Shown: positions 33,290-45,560 of the stretch, one piece after another | Position numbering within the stretch: the first letter of the stretch is position 1 | How the letters are laid out: each line of letters starts with the position of its first letter | The notes under the pieces: model-generated | What the model saw: the letters and a program-made list of their open reading frames with translations, nothing else | Database searches by the model: none | What the model was told of the DNA's origin: nothing | Assembly: GCA_029962745.1 (NCBI GenBank) | Contig: CM057157.1 | Location: 3,489,048 to 3,553,047, forward strand | Source of the DNA: Echinometra lucunter | Lineage: Eukaryota > Echinodermata > Echinoidea > Camarodonta > Echinometridae | Length of the DNA: 64,000 nucleotides | Direction of reading: 5' to 3' | Made by a program: the position numbers and the translations under genes

Positions 33290-36200
33290 AGTTTTCCATT
33301 TCAAGATGTAAATGATTTTGATCTGAACCTTCTCTTACAAAGACAACATAATGATAGTAACATTTCTATTTCTGATGAACAGTATGAACACAATATTTCA
33401 AATGCTATAAACAATAATCTAGAAGAATTAGAATACACTTTTGATGCCAATGACAACTCTCTTGTTAAATCTTTATATTACACCCAGAACCAGTTTATTA
33501 ATAATGTACAGTCAAGTGGAAAGAACGATCTAAATTTTTTCATCTTAATATCCGTAGTGCAAGCAAAAATTTTGAGCAGCTGAGTTTTTGTTCGATGATA
33601 TTAACGTAGATTCTTTTGTAATTGGTCTGACAGAGACCTGGTTTACGGACGACCCTCACACAATACATTCCCTATCCAAGCATAACCTGATCTTTAATAA
33701 TAGAGTGAACAGGCGAGGAGGTGGAGTAGCACTTTATGTTCCAATTAACTTGCACTATATTATACTCAATGAACTGAATTTGATGAATGAAACAATGGAA
33801 ACGGTTTTATTGAAATTTTACGACCTAACAGGAAAAACTTAGTTGTAGGCACGATTTATCGGCCACCTTCTTCTGATCATAACACGTTTTACTTGAAATA
33901 CAGCGACTGCTTTCAAACCCCTTACTCCAAAACAAACACTGCTTTTTGATGGGCGACTTCAATGTTGATCTCTTAAAATACAAAGAAGATCTCTTTAGTC
34001 AAGATTTCTTTGAAACTCTGTTATCGTTTTCATTTATTCCATTGATTACTAGACCTACTAGATTATCTCCTCACTCGTGCACTTTAATTGACAATATTTC
34101 TCTAATGTGGAGAAGGAAACTGTTTCTGGCGTCATTCTGTCTGATATATCCGACCACTATCCAGTATTTGCAAGAATCTTATGTTTTTTCGGTAATATTT
34201 CATACCCTCCCCCTGTCAAAATAGTTAGGAAATTTACTCCGGAAAATATTACGAGACTAAAAGATAAGTTGAATTCTCTTAGCTGGGCTGAAGTATTGGT
34301 ATCCAATGATGTCAATATATCATACAACAATTTCATGAGTATTTTGACCAATTCTTTTAATGAATGTATCCCTTTAGTGAAATGTAAACCAGATAACAAA
34401 AGAAAGCCAAGAAATCCTTGGATTAGTAAATTAATTCTAAGATCCATTAATAGGAAAAACAACCTTTATTACAAGTACCGTGCAAATCCTAACGATGCAA
34501 CACGTGAAAAATATGTCAAATATAAAAACACCTTAACAACTGTTTTACGAACTGCAAAAAATAAATTTTATTGTTCCAAATTTGAATCGAATGTAACTAA
34601 TATAAAAGAAACATGGAGGGTGATTAATGAGGTTTTGAATAAAAAGAGAGATTGTAATAACATAACACATGTGAAGGTCAACAATTCAATAATTGACGAT
34701 AATCCTACTATAGCTAAAAGTTTTAATGACTACTTCTCAAATATTGGTCCGAATCTTGCCAGTGCTATACCCCGCACCCAAAAAACCTTCGAATGCTTTT
34801 TAAAGAATAAAAATCCAAATTCTTTATTCTTTATTCCAACTGATGGCAGTGAAATCATAAATATTGTAAAAGAACTTAAAAGTAAAAAGAGCCCCGGATA
34901 TGACGACATAACCATTGATTTATTAAAAGATATCATTTATTAGATTGTTATTCCCTTAGAACATGTCATGAATTTATCACTTGTCAATGGAATTGTTCCC
35001 GACAAAATGAAAATTGCTAAAGTGGTCCCCATACACAAAAAAGGAGATCCATCTGACATCAGTAACTATAGACCCATATCTCTTTTACCATCCTTCTCCA
35101 AAATACTTGAAAAAATAATTTATAATCGTACAATAAAATTCATAAAGAGCTTTGAACTTTTGTCTGATTCACAATTTGGCTTCCGGCAAAAACACTCAAC
35201 AACACATGCAATCTTATATTTATAAATCATGTTGCAACTGCTGTTGACGACCATTTTCATACAGTTGGGATCTTTTTGGACCTCTCCAAGGCCTTTGATA
35301 CTATTGACCATGAAATATTATTATCTAAATTATCACATTACGGAATAAGGGGAAAGGCCTTGGAGTGGTACAGAAGTTACCTTACAGATAGAAAACAGTT
35401 TGTTTTCATTAATGGTTCCATTTCCGATTACAATGACATAACATGTGGAGTTCCACAAGGTTCGCTTCTTGGGCCATTACTGTTCATTTTGTACATCAAT
35501 GATTTTCAGAATTCTTCGGATATTCTATCATTTATATTATTTGCTGACGATACTAGTGTCTTCTTTTCTAATAAAAACCCAGATACTCTCATAAACACAA
35601 TTAACACAGAACTTGGATGTATCTATGATTGGATTTGTTGTAACAAACTTTCTTTGAATGTTCAGAAAACACACTGCATGCTTTTTAGCAATTCAATTTC
35701 AGTTTTACCCGAGAATGTCTTTTTAAATAATACTACAATAGACTTAGTTGATTCAACGAAATTCCTTGGTTTATTTATCGACAGTAAGCTTTCATGGAAG
35801 CAACACATTATGCATTTATGCAAATTAATATCCAGAAATATTGGCATCATCATAAAATAAAAAGCAGTTTTCCTTCAAATGTATTACTAACCTTGTACAA
35901 TACTCTCATACTCCCTTACTTAAACTACGGGATATTAGCTTGGGGCAACTCTTCTAGAACGTATTTGGATAAACTATTACTACTTCAAAAAAGGATAATG
36001 CGAATAGTCTGTTTTAAAAATAAATTAGCCCACTCTGATCAATTATTTCATTCTAATAAGATATTAAAGATACAGGACTTATACAACCTTCGTGTGGGCT
36101 GCTTCATGTATCAATTAAATAAAGGCGAATTACCAGCTCCATTAACTTTATTGTTTTCAAAAAATTCGAGTTTTCACAGCTACCCAACAAGACAATCTTC

Positions 36201-36330
36201 ATCATTCCACCTCCCATTGTTGAGAACCTTGTATAAACAGAAAACTATTATTTACACTGGCCCTCATTTTTGGAATTCTCGTAATGAGTCTTTTAAACAC
36301 TCACCAAGTTTATTTTCATTTAAAACGTAA
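33290..36330 (+). pseudogene. LINE ORF2: endonuclease-reverse transcriptase, decayed
   Basis: The apurinic-type endonuclease shows VIGLTETWF, RRGGGVALYV, MGDFNVDL and ISDHYPVFA. The reverse transcriptase shows [53 protein letters not shown] and LFADDTSVF. The C-terminal part has YGILAWGNS and SYPTRQSSS. Both enzyme domains needed for target-primed reverse transcription are therefore present in outline. The frame breaks near 33540, 33840, 34105, 35220 and 35850, with an in-frame stop at 34941. The copy is dead. No ORF1 was recognised. Confidence 0.88.
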
Positions 36331-36510
36331 CCTTAAACTTAACAAAATAAATAGTTATACCAACCAGTCTTAACTGCTGAAGGCTATGTCCCGTCCTCGT
36401 GCCTGTGTTTGTCAAGGTATTGTCCCGTTCCGTGTTGTATTGTATCGTGTATCGTTTATTATGTATCCTTATCCTTGTATTTTGTAGTCAATGATACTGT
36501 CTATTTAATT

Positions 36511-38219
36511 GGGGTCCGCCCACGAGGCCGAAGGCCCGCGAGGCCGAAGGCCCGCGAGACCGACTTTTTTTTTTTTTAATCTTATTTTCCTTCATCAGGT
36601 GCCGCGGTCGAGTGGTTTAAGCCGAATTGTTGCAGCGGCGTAACAGGTGCCTGTTATCAGAAAGGGGGGGGGGGGGCAGAGCCAAATATATCCCGGTAAC
36701 TCCGTCTAGAATTAGTGCGTAGCTAGGATTTCATTTTATGGGGCGGTAGTAAGCACGGGAAGCGCGTTCCAAGGGGGGTGCAGGGAGGGGGGAGTGTCCC
36801 CCGCGAGAAGCGCGGAAGCTCCGACGTTCCTTTGAATCGTTCCTTGTCTGCTCCCGCTCATCTTAAGACGTCCTCCGCCTGTTATCGGGGGGGGGGGGGG
36901 GGTTGTGGGCAGAAATGTCCGGTAACTAGTCCAGAATCAGTGGCTTTGCTAGGATTTCATTTTAGGGGGCGGCAGTGAGCACGCGAAACACTTGCGAAAC
37001 ACTTAATACTGAGCGCGCGAAAGGCTCTCCCTATAAGGGGAGTTTTCCCCCTCCCCGCGAAGCACGGAAGCTACGATGTTTTCTTCGAAATGTTGCTTGA
37101 CTGCTCTTGCTCTTCTTACGTTTTCCCCCTTCCTTTTCTTTCTTCTTTTTTTTTTTTTGTTGGCGTTTTTTTTGGGGGGGGCGCGACTGCCCCGCCTTTT
37201 TTGCTACGAGGGTGTAATCAATTAATAAATATAGATGTTCATTTATTTATTCATCATTCATTCATTCATTCATTCAGCTATTCATTAATATTGATTCCTT
37301 TTTAATATCAATTTTCTGAGATAGAATTTCAGCTTCTGCCGGAGTATTAACTTATTAGACTTGGAATAGTTTGCAAAAATGCTTTTCATGATACTACGAA
37401 ATCGGACACCCCATCCCGTCTCTCACTTCATCGTCTAACGAAATCATGCTAACGTCTCTAAAGAAATCTACACAACCGTGGTGTAACCAAAAAATGTTAC
37501 AACAATTAGAACATAATTCTTAATGAACTGATGAACCAAAATACAGTGGTGCCGCATCCGAAGTGGGCTGTTGCAAATTACAAGCTTTTCTTTTTTAAAA
37601 GAAATATTCTAACCCTATTTTGCATATAAACGCACACACTCATCCCACGCACTGAGAGACACAGAGCACGCTCAAATAATTGGATATTCTTCTAAGTTCT
37701 TTTCCTCTATACTTTTCTCACAGCTCATTTTACTTTCAATTTCTCCTATCGTTCCTCTTGACATTCCCCCCTCTCTGTCTCTCTACTCTCTCTCTCCCTC
37801 TCTGTTCTCTTCCAATTAAGTTAACATCTCTTGACATTCCCCCCTCTCTGCACCCTCCCCCCCCCCCCCCCCTCCCCAGAGAGCCCGTTTCGCGCGCTCA
37901 GTAAGTGTTCGCATGATTCGCATGCCCACCACCGCCCCCTAAAATGAAATCCTAGCAACGCCACTGATTCTAAACTTAGTTACCGGGAATTATTTGCCCC
38001 CCCCCCCCCCGATAACAGGCAGAGGACGTATCAAGATGAGCGGGAGCAGACAAGGAACGATTCAAGGAACGTCGGAGCTTCCGCTCTTCTCGCGGGGGAC
38101 ACTTCCCCCTCCCTGCACCCCCCTTGGTAGCGCGCTTCCCGTGCTCACTACCGCCCCCCTTTACTGAAATCCCAGCTACGCCACTAATTCCAGACGGAGT
38201 TACCGGGAAATATTTGGCT

Positions 38220-38256
<37 letters not shown>

Positions 38257-38458
38257 TGATAACAGGCACCTGTTACGCCGCTGCAACAAGGCGCCCTTAA
38301 AACCACTCGACCGCGGCACCTGATGAAGGAAAATGAGATTTAAAAAAAAAAAAAAGTCGGTCTCGCGGGCCTTCGGTCTCGCGGGCCTTCGGTCTCGCGG
38401 GCCTTCGGTCTCGCGGGCCCTCGGTCTCGTGGGCCTTCGGGTCTCGCGGGCTGTCACC
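36511..38458. mobile_element. TU-like foldback transposon inside the LINE
   Basis: An exact 8-bp duplication atttaatt lies at 36503-36510 and 38459-38466. The termini are GC-rich subrepeats of about 16-17 bp (gtctcgcgggccttcg), about three units left and six right, in inverted orientation. Inverted arms of about 450-500 bp follow, sharing ccttcatcaggtgccgcggt and poly-G segments. The middle (about 36940-37215) contains an hAT-like repeat and a CATT/ATTC stretch. This architecture resembles sea-urchin TU foldback elements. Confidence 0.8.
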
Positions 38459-38925
38459 ATTTAATTTGGGAACCTGGTTTACAAGCAATGCTTCTACAGG
38501 TTTCCTTCACATTACAGCGAGGCATTATTTTGTTTATTTTATACTTGCCATATACAATACTGAACTGTATTACTTTCAATATTTTGTACAACTTTGCACT
38601 GTTTTTTTTTTTCAGAATGATTTTGAAATATGAAAAATCTTGTAAAATTTTATTTGCTGTATTGTGAAAATAAATGGAATGAAATGAAAATGAAATTGTC
38701 TATTATACCTGTGCGCGCACCGCACAAAAATACTCGAAGCAGAAGCACAGGTGAAAACGGCCATCTTACCACTCAAAACCTTAATGACTCTGTATAAAAA
38801 TTAGACTTATTCATGTTGATCATGATTATGGGCGAAATCTTGGTTCAAAGCCTTCTGTTTGACGATTTATGCAGTTAAGAGCTGAAAATACCAGCATTAT
38901 ACGTCGAATTTAGCCTTTTTTTCAG

Positions 38926-39113
38926 GGGTGGATTTGTACAAAAACAATGGAGAATGCGTTTATGGAGTGGTACTTTGGAGTGGTAATGTGGCGGTCGGGA
39001 AACTTCACAAATCTCAGCCAGTGGGATATCCAGATTCTTTTCATACAGATCAGTGTCAGAAAGTTATTAGTACTTCGAAGAGTATTAAGAAATGCGAAAA
39101 ATCTGTCTATGTG
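38926..39113 (+). CDS. Possible exon with GYPDSFHTDQ
   Basis: A ttttttcag acceptor is followed by 62 open codons ending at a gtatga donor. Segments include LYKNNGECVYGVVLWSGN, QPVGYPDSFHTDQ and KKCEKSVYV. The peptide YPDSFHTDQ recurs on the opposite strand at 30001-30043. The Cys content suggests an extracellular module. No family was recognised; the exon is tentative. Confidence 0.33.
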
Positions 39114-39948
39114 GTATGATCATTTATTTTCGAAATATAAATGAATAGTCTGGCAGAAATATCCTGCGCTCTGTCCTCTGTCCCCCCCACCCCCCCAAAA
39201 AAAAAAAAAACTCACCCCCACCCCACACATACATCGCTTTACTGCTTTGTGAATTAGGTTGATCTACAATACTAACACCCTTCATTCCTCCATCCCCAGC
39301 CTCCCTTCATAATCTCCCACCAAAGATCATGACACAAAGTTATTTTATCAAACCTTTAATGTAATTTGGAATTCAAAGTGAATTATTTTTGCAGCTTAAT
39401 GGGTATAAGAAACACTTCAAATATCAGAATGACTGGAGTAGCGGGAAATAACCTTTTATTGGCCACGAGTATAAATGGATACAGTGAGAGGCGTGCCTTA
39501 CGTGGGGATCCGCACAGTAATAGGAAACAATGAAAAAAAAGATGATTTCCACTGTGTATAGTGTGTATACAATAAGATCTGCATAATAACGCACCTCCTG
39601 TTTTAATTGGCTACCTGACAATCCCTTATGCACCGATTCCATCCCGGTAACTGCAAATTAAACCTGGAGATGTTTGTAAATCTGGCTTTGATAAATAGGC
39701 TACGGCACACACAACTAATTTTATGTTGCACATAAAGAGTTAAGGCTGTTTTTACAGCGTAAAAGTGTTTTATGGCCAAATTTAAATGAATGCAATAAAC
39801 TTGTTTTATGATGGGTATACGACGGAGAACGAGATTCCTTTCTCTCACTTTATACAGAACATCTTACAGATGCACAGCCCAGTGGACCGACGACCCAGAG
39901 AGCGACAGCCCGTGAGACTGACGATGTCAATGAAATGAAGAAAATGAA
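39114..39948. other. Non-coding stretch
   Basis: It contains C and A runs at about 39182-39236 and no supported feature otherwise. Confidence 0.5.
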
Positions 39949-40090
39949 GGTGCCGTGGTCGAGTGGTCTAAGGCGCTTGACTGGAGACGTGAAAGTCTGG
40001 GGTTCTATTTCCCGGCACAGCACTTATGCCTTGAGCAAGGCATTTCTATCTATATTGCTCTTTAATCGTACATCAAATAAATGAAAATGC
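39949..40090 (+). mobile_element. tRNA-Ser/Leu-like SINE
   Basis: The sequence starts ggtgccgtggtcgagtggtc with an A-box-like core. A degenerate B-box region (ggggttctatttccc) and a non-tRNA body (cttgagcaaggcatttc) follow. The altered T-loop argues against a working tRNA gene. Confidence 0.65.
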
Positions 40091-40544
40091 TACTGGCATT
40101 AGTGATACCAACGTGTGCACATGTTTTTTGTTTTGTTTGTTTTGTGTTTGTTTTGTTTTTGAGGGGGGTTTTAAGCTTACAAGGTCTAATCGGGTAGATA
40201 AAGAAAATTTGATGTCAGACATTGTTGAAGAAATACAAACATTAAATGGAGGAAAAAAAAACTTGGTCGTGAAAAAAAACTGTTTGAGGCAGCAGCCCAT
40301 AAACCCCATCAGTCTGCCGATGTCCTACTTGTTAGAACCGTGAAAGTAAAACTCATATATATGTTGCAGTAGTTCTTGTCTAACAGCTGGAAACTGAAGA
40401 AAAAAAAAAGGCCAAAAAAAAAATCGTGCAAGGTAAAAGGAGGAGTCTGCTGATTTCACATTTCATACGTCCATGTATGATTATCACATAAAAAATTGTT
40501 CGCTTCTGTTGGAAAACAAAGACGAATTTCGAACCCGATGACTA

Positions 40545-40830
40545 CGGTATTAATACGGACCTACCGGTGTCTACACGAAGACCCCCGGATGGATTCGTGG
40601 CTACACGGAGGTATACGGTGCCTACCAGGATGAATACGGATGGTTTTTCATCCGTGTACTCCGGTATGAAATATTGGGCAAGCTTAATTTTTCTCCCGGA
40701 TATGCCGTTGCACCACGGATGACGCCGGATGATGAGCCCCAGGTGTATACACGGTGATGCCGGACTTAACAAAGATAACCCCGGAATGACGATCCGGGAT
40801 GATCCGTGTTGCGATCCGTGAAGGTGTAAA
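40545..40830. repeat. CCGGAT/CGGATG-rich degenerate repeat block
   Basis: Motifs such as cccggatgg, tacggatgg, acggatgacgccggatg and gatccgggatgatccgtg crowd about 285 bases. This is much denser than in the surroundings. It is probably a repeat; boundaries are unclear. Confidence 0.5.
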
Positions 40831-41429
40831 AGCCCCTTGTCGGTATCATGCGCCTGCTGTCAATGTTTTTGAGCGAAGCGTATATAGTTTTTACATCGTA
40901 TTATTTATTCATTCTCACAAGTTATTTTCCTTCTTTTTTTCCTGAGAGAGGGCCCGGGGGCATCTGCCCCATCTTCCCATCCCATTTCATCGTGTCTGGC
41001 ACCTATAGATCAAATAGTATTTCCCATCCCGGACTCTTTGAACTCACTTGATAACTGTCGAATACACAAATTCGAACTAACTACAATGTTTGCGGGCACC
41101 GCGGAGGACGTTCAAAATAATAAGCTTTATTATCCTTTTTTCCGCATCATTTTTTTTCCCGAAATCATCTGCATTAATCATTTCCATGAATAGAGTAGGA
41201 ATTTACATCTTCAATGAATTGAAAGATATTTTTCCAGAAAAAAAAGTAATACAAAAATCATACACCCCCCCCCCCCTCCCCGCTTTCAGATAATGCTTTC
41301 AGACAATAACTTCTGACCACTTTAAAGAATTGGAAACAACGTTCAATGTTTTATTTAGAACATACCTTTCTAAATTAATATAGGTTTCCACAAATCATCA
41401 TGAAATTGCATTATGAGTACTTCTAAGTA

Positions 41430-41681
41430 GACTCTTATTTCCATGGTGTCCAATTTGACTCAGAATGGCGTCAACTGAGAGTCAACGCCATCCGAGGTGC
41501 ACAAGTGAAATTAATTCCGAATTCATTTGACTCGGAATGGTGTGGCAACAGCTGAGAATTGACTCAATTCCGAGTTCAAAGTAACTAGGGGGAAGGAGTA
41601 ACTTTCACTCGGAAATAGAGTTAATCCCCATCTGACGCGCATTCCCGAGTCAAATTGTGGACACTTGCGGAAATAAGAGTG
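41430..41681. mobile_element. 252-bp TA-flanked MITE
   Basis: The left end gactcttatttcc and the right end ggaaataagagtg face each other with TA on both sides. Longer inverted similarity includes gtgtccaatttgactc and gagtcaaattgtggac. Inside are further gactcgga-type palindromic pieces. Confidence 0.8.
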
Positions 41682-42104
41682 TAATTGATTATTCCCCCCC
41701 CCCCCCCTCCTCGTAGAAGCTGATCGTGCCAGTACACAATTATAGGTCTGAAAGCTTCATCAGTCTTTTCAAGTTTAACCTGCATCAGCAAAGCACCACT
41801 TCACATGTATTAATTTTCCTTGTACGTTTGCTCATATGATCATGATGTCATACGGCCTACCTTCCATGGGCTTCAGCGGTTTTTAGTGATGTGGAATCAA
41901 CTGTGAAGTCGGATGAAACAATTGCTCGTCTTGAAAAATTCCCAGTCTTGTTTGTTTGTTTGTTTGTTGTTTTTTTTCCATGTTTGGACAATGTGTACAA
42001 TTTCGAATTGATAACAACGCCCTCTATTGTTTAGGTTGATTCTTAGATCGTATACTGGTATTTCATGCTCTAGTTTTACTACCTCTTTTTTATTATTCTC
42101 TACT

Positions 42105-42195
42105 TCTTCTTCTTCCGTCTCCTTCTCCTTCTCCTCTCCTTCTCCTTCTCCTTCTCCTTCTCCTTCTCCTTCTCCTTCTCCTTCTCCTCCTCCTC
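42105..42195. repeat. (CTTCTC)n microsatellite at contig end
   Basis: About twelve CTTCTC units run into the gap. The tract probably caused the assembly break. Confidence 0.93.
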
Positions 42196-42695
42196 NNNNN
42201 NNNNNNNNNNNNNNNNNNNNNNNNNNNNNNNNNNNNNNNNNNNNNNNNNNNNNNNNNNNNNNNNNNNNNNNNNNNNNNNNNNNNNNNNNNNNNNNNNNNN
42301 NNNNNNNNNNNNNNNNNNNNNNNNNNNNNNNNNNNNNNNNNNNNNNNNNNNNNNNNNNNNNNNNNNNNNNNNNNNNNNNNNNNNNNNNNNNNNNNNNNNN
42401 NNNNNNNNNNNNNNNNNNNNNNNNNNNNNNNNNNNNNNNNNNNNNNNNNNNNNNNNNNNNNNNNNNNNNNNNNNNNNNNNNNNNNNNNNNNNNNNNNNNN
42501 NNNNNNNNNNNNNNNNNNNNNNNNNNNNNNNNNNNNNNNNNNNNNNNNNNNNNNNNNNNNNNNNNNNNNNNNNNNNNNNNNNNNNNNNNNNNNNNNNNNN
42601 NNNNNNNNNNNNNNNNNNNNNNNNNNNNNNNNNNNNNNNNNNNNNNNNNNNNNNNNNNNNNNNNNNNNNNNNNNNNNNNNNNNNNNNNNNNNNNN
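42196..42695. other. Assembly gap (500 N)
   Basis: Exactly 500 N, unknown true size. Confidence 1.
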
Positions 42696-43025
42696 CGCTC
42701 CTGGTCCGCCCGGGCTGGTCCACTCCTGGTGCTCGTAAAAGCAGCAAAATAGAGCGGAATATTTTGGCCTGCGCCGTTCAGTAATTCAAAATTTTACTAC
42801 TTAGAGCGGACCTGGTCCGGACCAGCGATATAGTACAGAAATTGACAGTGGTTAATTTTATATTTACATGTATGTTAGACATGTGTACACCAACGTCATT
42901 TTGTATTTTATTATACTGAGCCGTCATACTGTTGATGTTGTGTTATGTTTCATTTGAAATTGACAGGATCAATAAAGCACAAATTACAACTAAAATGAAT
43001 AATGAGGAAGTTCTTGCCTTGCCTC

Positions 43026-43235
43026 CTGATGATGATGATGATGATGATGAATGATGATAATGATGATGATCATGATGATGAATGATGATGATGATGATAA
43101 TGATGATGTTGATAATGATGATGATGATAATAATGATGATGATGATGATGATGATGATGATAATGATGATGATGATGATGAATGATGATGATGATGATGA
43201 TGAATGATGATGATGATGATGATGATGACAATGAA
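43026..43235. repeat. (GAT)n microsatellite
   Basis: Long GAT runs with GAAT and GATAAT interruptions. Open frames across it are poly-His/Ser/Ile artefacts. Confidence 0.95.
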
Positions 43236-44851
43236 TGACGAATGTGGCATGAAACCTAAAAGAGGGTTTTAAATATGCTTACATACATGTTGACTTGCCT
43301 TTCCACCTGTATTCAATCACTTGAGTGCGTTTCTCATCCGGTTGGTGAACGCTAAAAGCTACCTATGTTTTAACTTTTATCATGGTAATCTCAGTAGTGT
43401 CAGGAAAACAGAGGTGTTCACTTCTATGGGGAACATCAAAAGCATCTCGGGACGATAAATGTTGACGTGCATTGTACAGTGCTCTAAATGAGGTGAATTC
43501 CATACCAAAAGTGCAAAAGATTTATCTAATCTTTCTGATATTAAGTCAAAAAATATAAAACCATTCTACTATCGTTCATTTTGCAGTTAACACTGGAAAT
43601 ACTTTTATGCTTTTAAAAGCCCCTTTTGTTGAGGGGAGGTAGGACTGTATGCTGGTAGTATATTGTGTGAGGTGGTACTAGCCAACATAAGAAAACCAGC
43701 CAAAGAAATCAGAATAATGTTTAGCAATATAGCTCAGTTTCTGGTTGTTGAATTGAGAAGGTGGGTGATGCCTAGCATGCACTTTCCGTGTATTACTATG
43801 TTCCCATTTTTGTTTTGTTTTTTTTTTGTCAAAGCTTGAAAGTTGGTTTAGTATCTTTGAAGGTTATCATAAAGCGATTATCAGTGAGGTAGACTATTCT
43901 GTTTTTAAAAATTGTTCATTTGATAAGTCTCATGTTTACTTTAAATATGATTCTTTTTTTTTTACTATGGTGCTTGAATAGGGTTGACTTCTCCTTCCAT
44001 TTTTTTCTAATTTCGAGTTAGGTGCATCTTTCTCAAATTTGTTGTTTATCCTTTAGACATGTTGTAGATGAAAGTGTTTTTACACCGTTAATGCTATAAC
44101 TCCTGGCATCAGATCTAAAAGAATTTAATTAGATGTGATAGACACAAGTTTTTTGTTTACTTGGTAGGATTTTTTTTCAGAGCAATATAACGCCAAAATG
44201 AGCCATTGGATGTTAAATAGTTTTGATTCTATTGCCCCCCCCCCCATATTGTCATTTTGCATTTACATTGTGTAAGGTGGCAATGTGTAATTGTGAAAAT
44301 TGCGAGTATAAGAATACATAATCTTGACGACAACCAAATAAAAACAGACAAAATAGGGAGAGAGAGAAAGAATTTCAGAGAAAATAGGTAGAGAGAAAGA
44401 GAGACAAAAAGGACAGAGAAAGAGGAAGTAAAAAAAAAATAGTTTCTATTTCGCGAACGATCAAATATTTATTTTCACAACCACAGGATAAGTTTCTGCC
44501 TCCTGCAACCAAGATAAGAGTAAACATTTAAACAAAGGACATGCTTAGATAGTAAGCATGATCTATTTTCATAATGATATCATAATAGTTTTGAAGAGTT
44601 GCTGACCTTTTTTTCGAGATCGAATTTGAGGAAAAGATGGCAATGTGTTGAAGAGATATGTTTTTTTTTTCTGTAACACACAAACTCGATAATGATGTCT
44701 TCTTCATGGTCAATGATGGGAAACTTGTGCTAAATTCTTTCAAGGAAACATGTTCACCGCTTATACATGTAGAGAAGCCAAGTGTATAGTTCTGTATTCA
44801 ACTTCAAAATCGCCTAATTTATCCATCATCTGATTCTTTGACTTCTATGAC
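43236..44851. other. Non-coding stretch
   Basis: AT-rich, with short T runs and a GA-rich tract at 44355-44430. No supported gene. Confidence 0.5.
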
Positions 44852-45560
44852 CTGTTACATCTCCGAGACAGGTTTAGCCAAAAAACAAGAACAAAAAAGC
44901 TTGACCTACTTCGAACCTGTTTCGGGGCGCCCTGGGATAGTAAATGGTCTAACGGCACATTTAGTAAATTGCCAATTTTGGTAACAAAACCAAAATGTGC
45001 AGTTACCAAAATGTGCAGGAACATAGCACTACACATTTTGGTAACTACCCATTTTGATTTTGTTACCAAAATGTGCAATTTACCAAAATGTGCCGTAAAC
45101 AAATGGCCTGTTTGCATCAAACCTACCCGAGATTGGTTTCTTGTAACGGCTTTCACATGCTCTAATGATGGATGTGCGCTAGTCTGCTAGCACAGACCCT
45201 AATTGACAATTCAATAAACTTCATGGGTCTTGGAGCAGACTAGCGCAAGTGCAGACTTGCTATGTCAATATAGGTTTGGAGGCGCGAAAGTACACGATCC
45301 CCATTCATCTCTTTTAGTGTACCATTCAGACCGTTACATGTTTTGACAAAGCAGGGTCTGTGCTGCATACTACTCAAACCTATCTCGGACAGATACATCA
45401 GCAGCGAAGCTGTCCGAGACCTGTCCTAAACCTGTCCGAGACCACATTCCATGGTGGTTTGCTTAAAAGCGATCTCGGGTATAGGTTTGGAGCCTTTACA
45501 TCTGATTTGAGACCTGTCTTGGACCTATCTCGGTCAGGTTGAAAATAGATGTAACAGGGG
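44852..45560. mobile_element. Terminal-inverted-repeat element with nested palindrome
   Basis: An exact 8-bp duplication tctatgac flanks it (44844-44851 and 45561-45568). The left end is ctgttacatct and the right end agatgtaacagggg. Inside, 44953-45103 is a hairpin of ccaaaatgtgca units. Repeated cctgtccgagacctgtcc-type motifs follow. Confidence 0.75.

Larger units (their letters stand above)
33049..38697 (+). mobile_element. Jockey-group non-LTR retrotransposon, interrupted
   Basis: The 5' part begins near gggcgttggctgaaagcc. Endonuclease and reverse transcriptase follow, and the 3' end carries an ataaatggaatgaaatgaaa tail at about 38670-38697. The 3' UTR is split at 36510/38467 by a foldback element. 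A similar RT C-terminus occurs at 53965-54396. Clade placement (Rex1/Crack/CR1-like) is by motif memory only. The 5' boundary is approximate. Confidence 0.8.

Noticed and set aside
39949..40020. tRNA-Ser/Leu gene
   Set aside because: The T-arm does not fit a functional tRNA and a SINE body follows directly.
42990..43250. Poly-His/Ser/Ile protein
   Set aside because: It is a translation of the GAT microsatellite.
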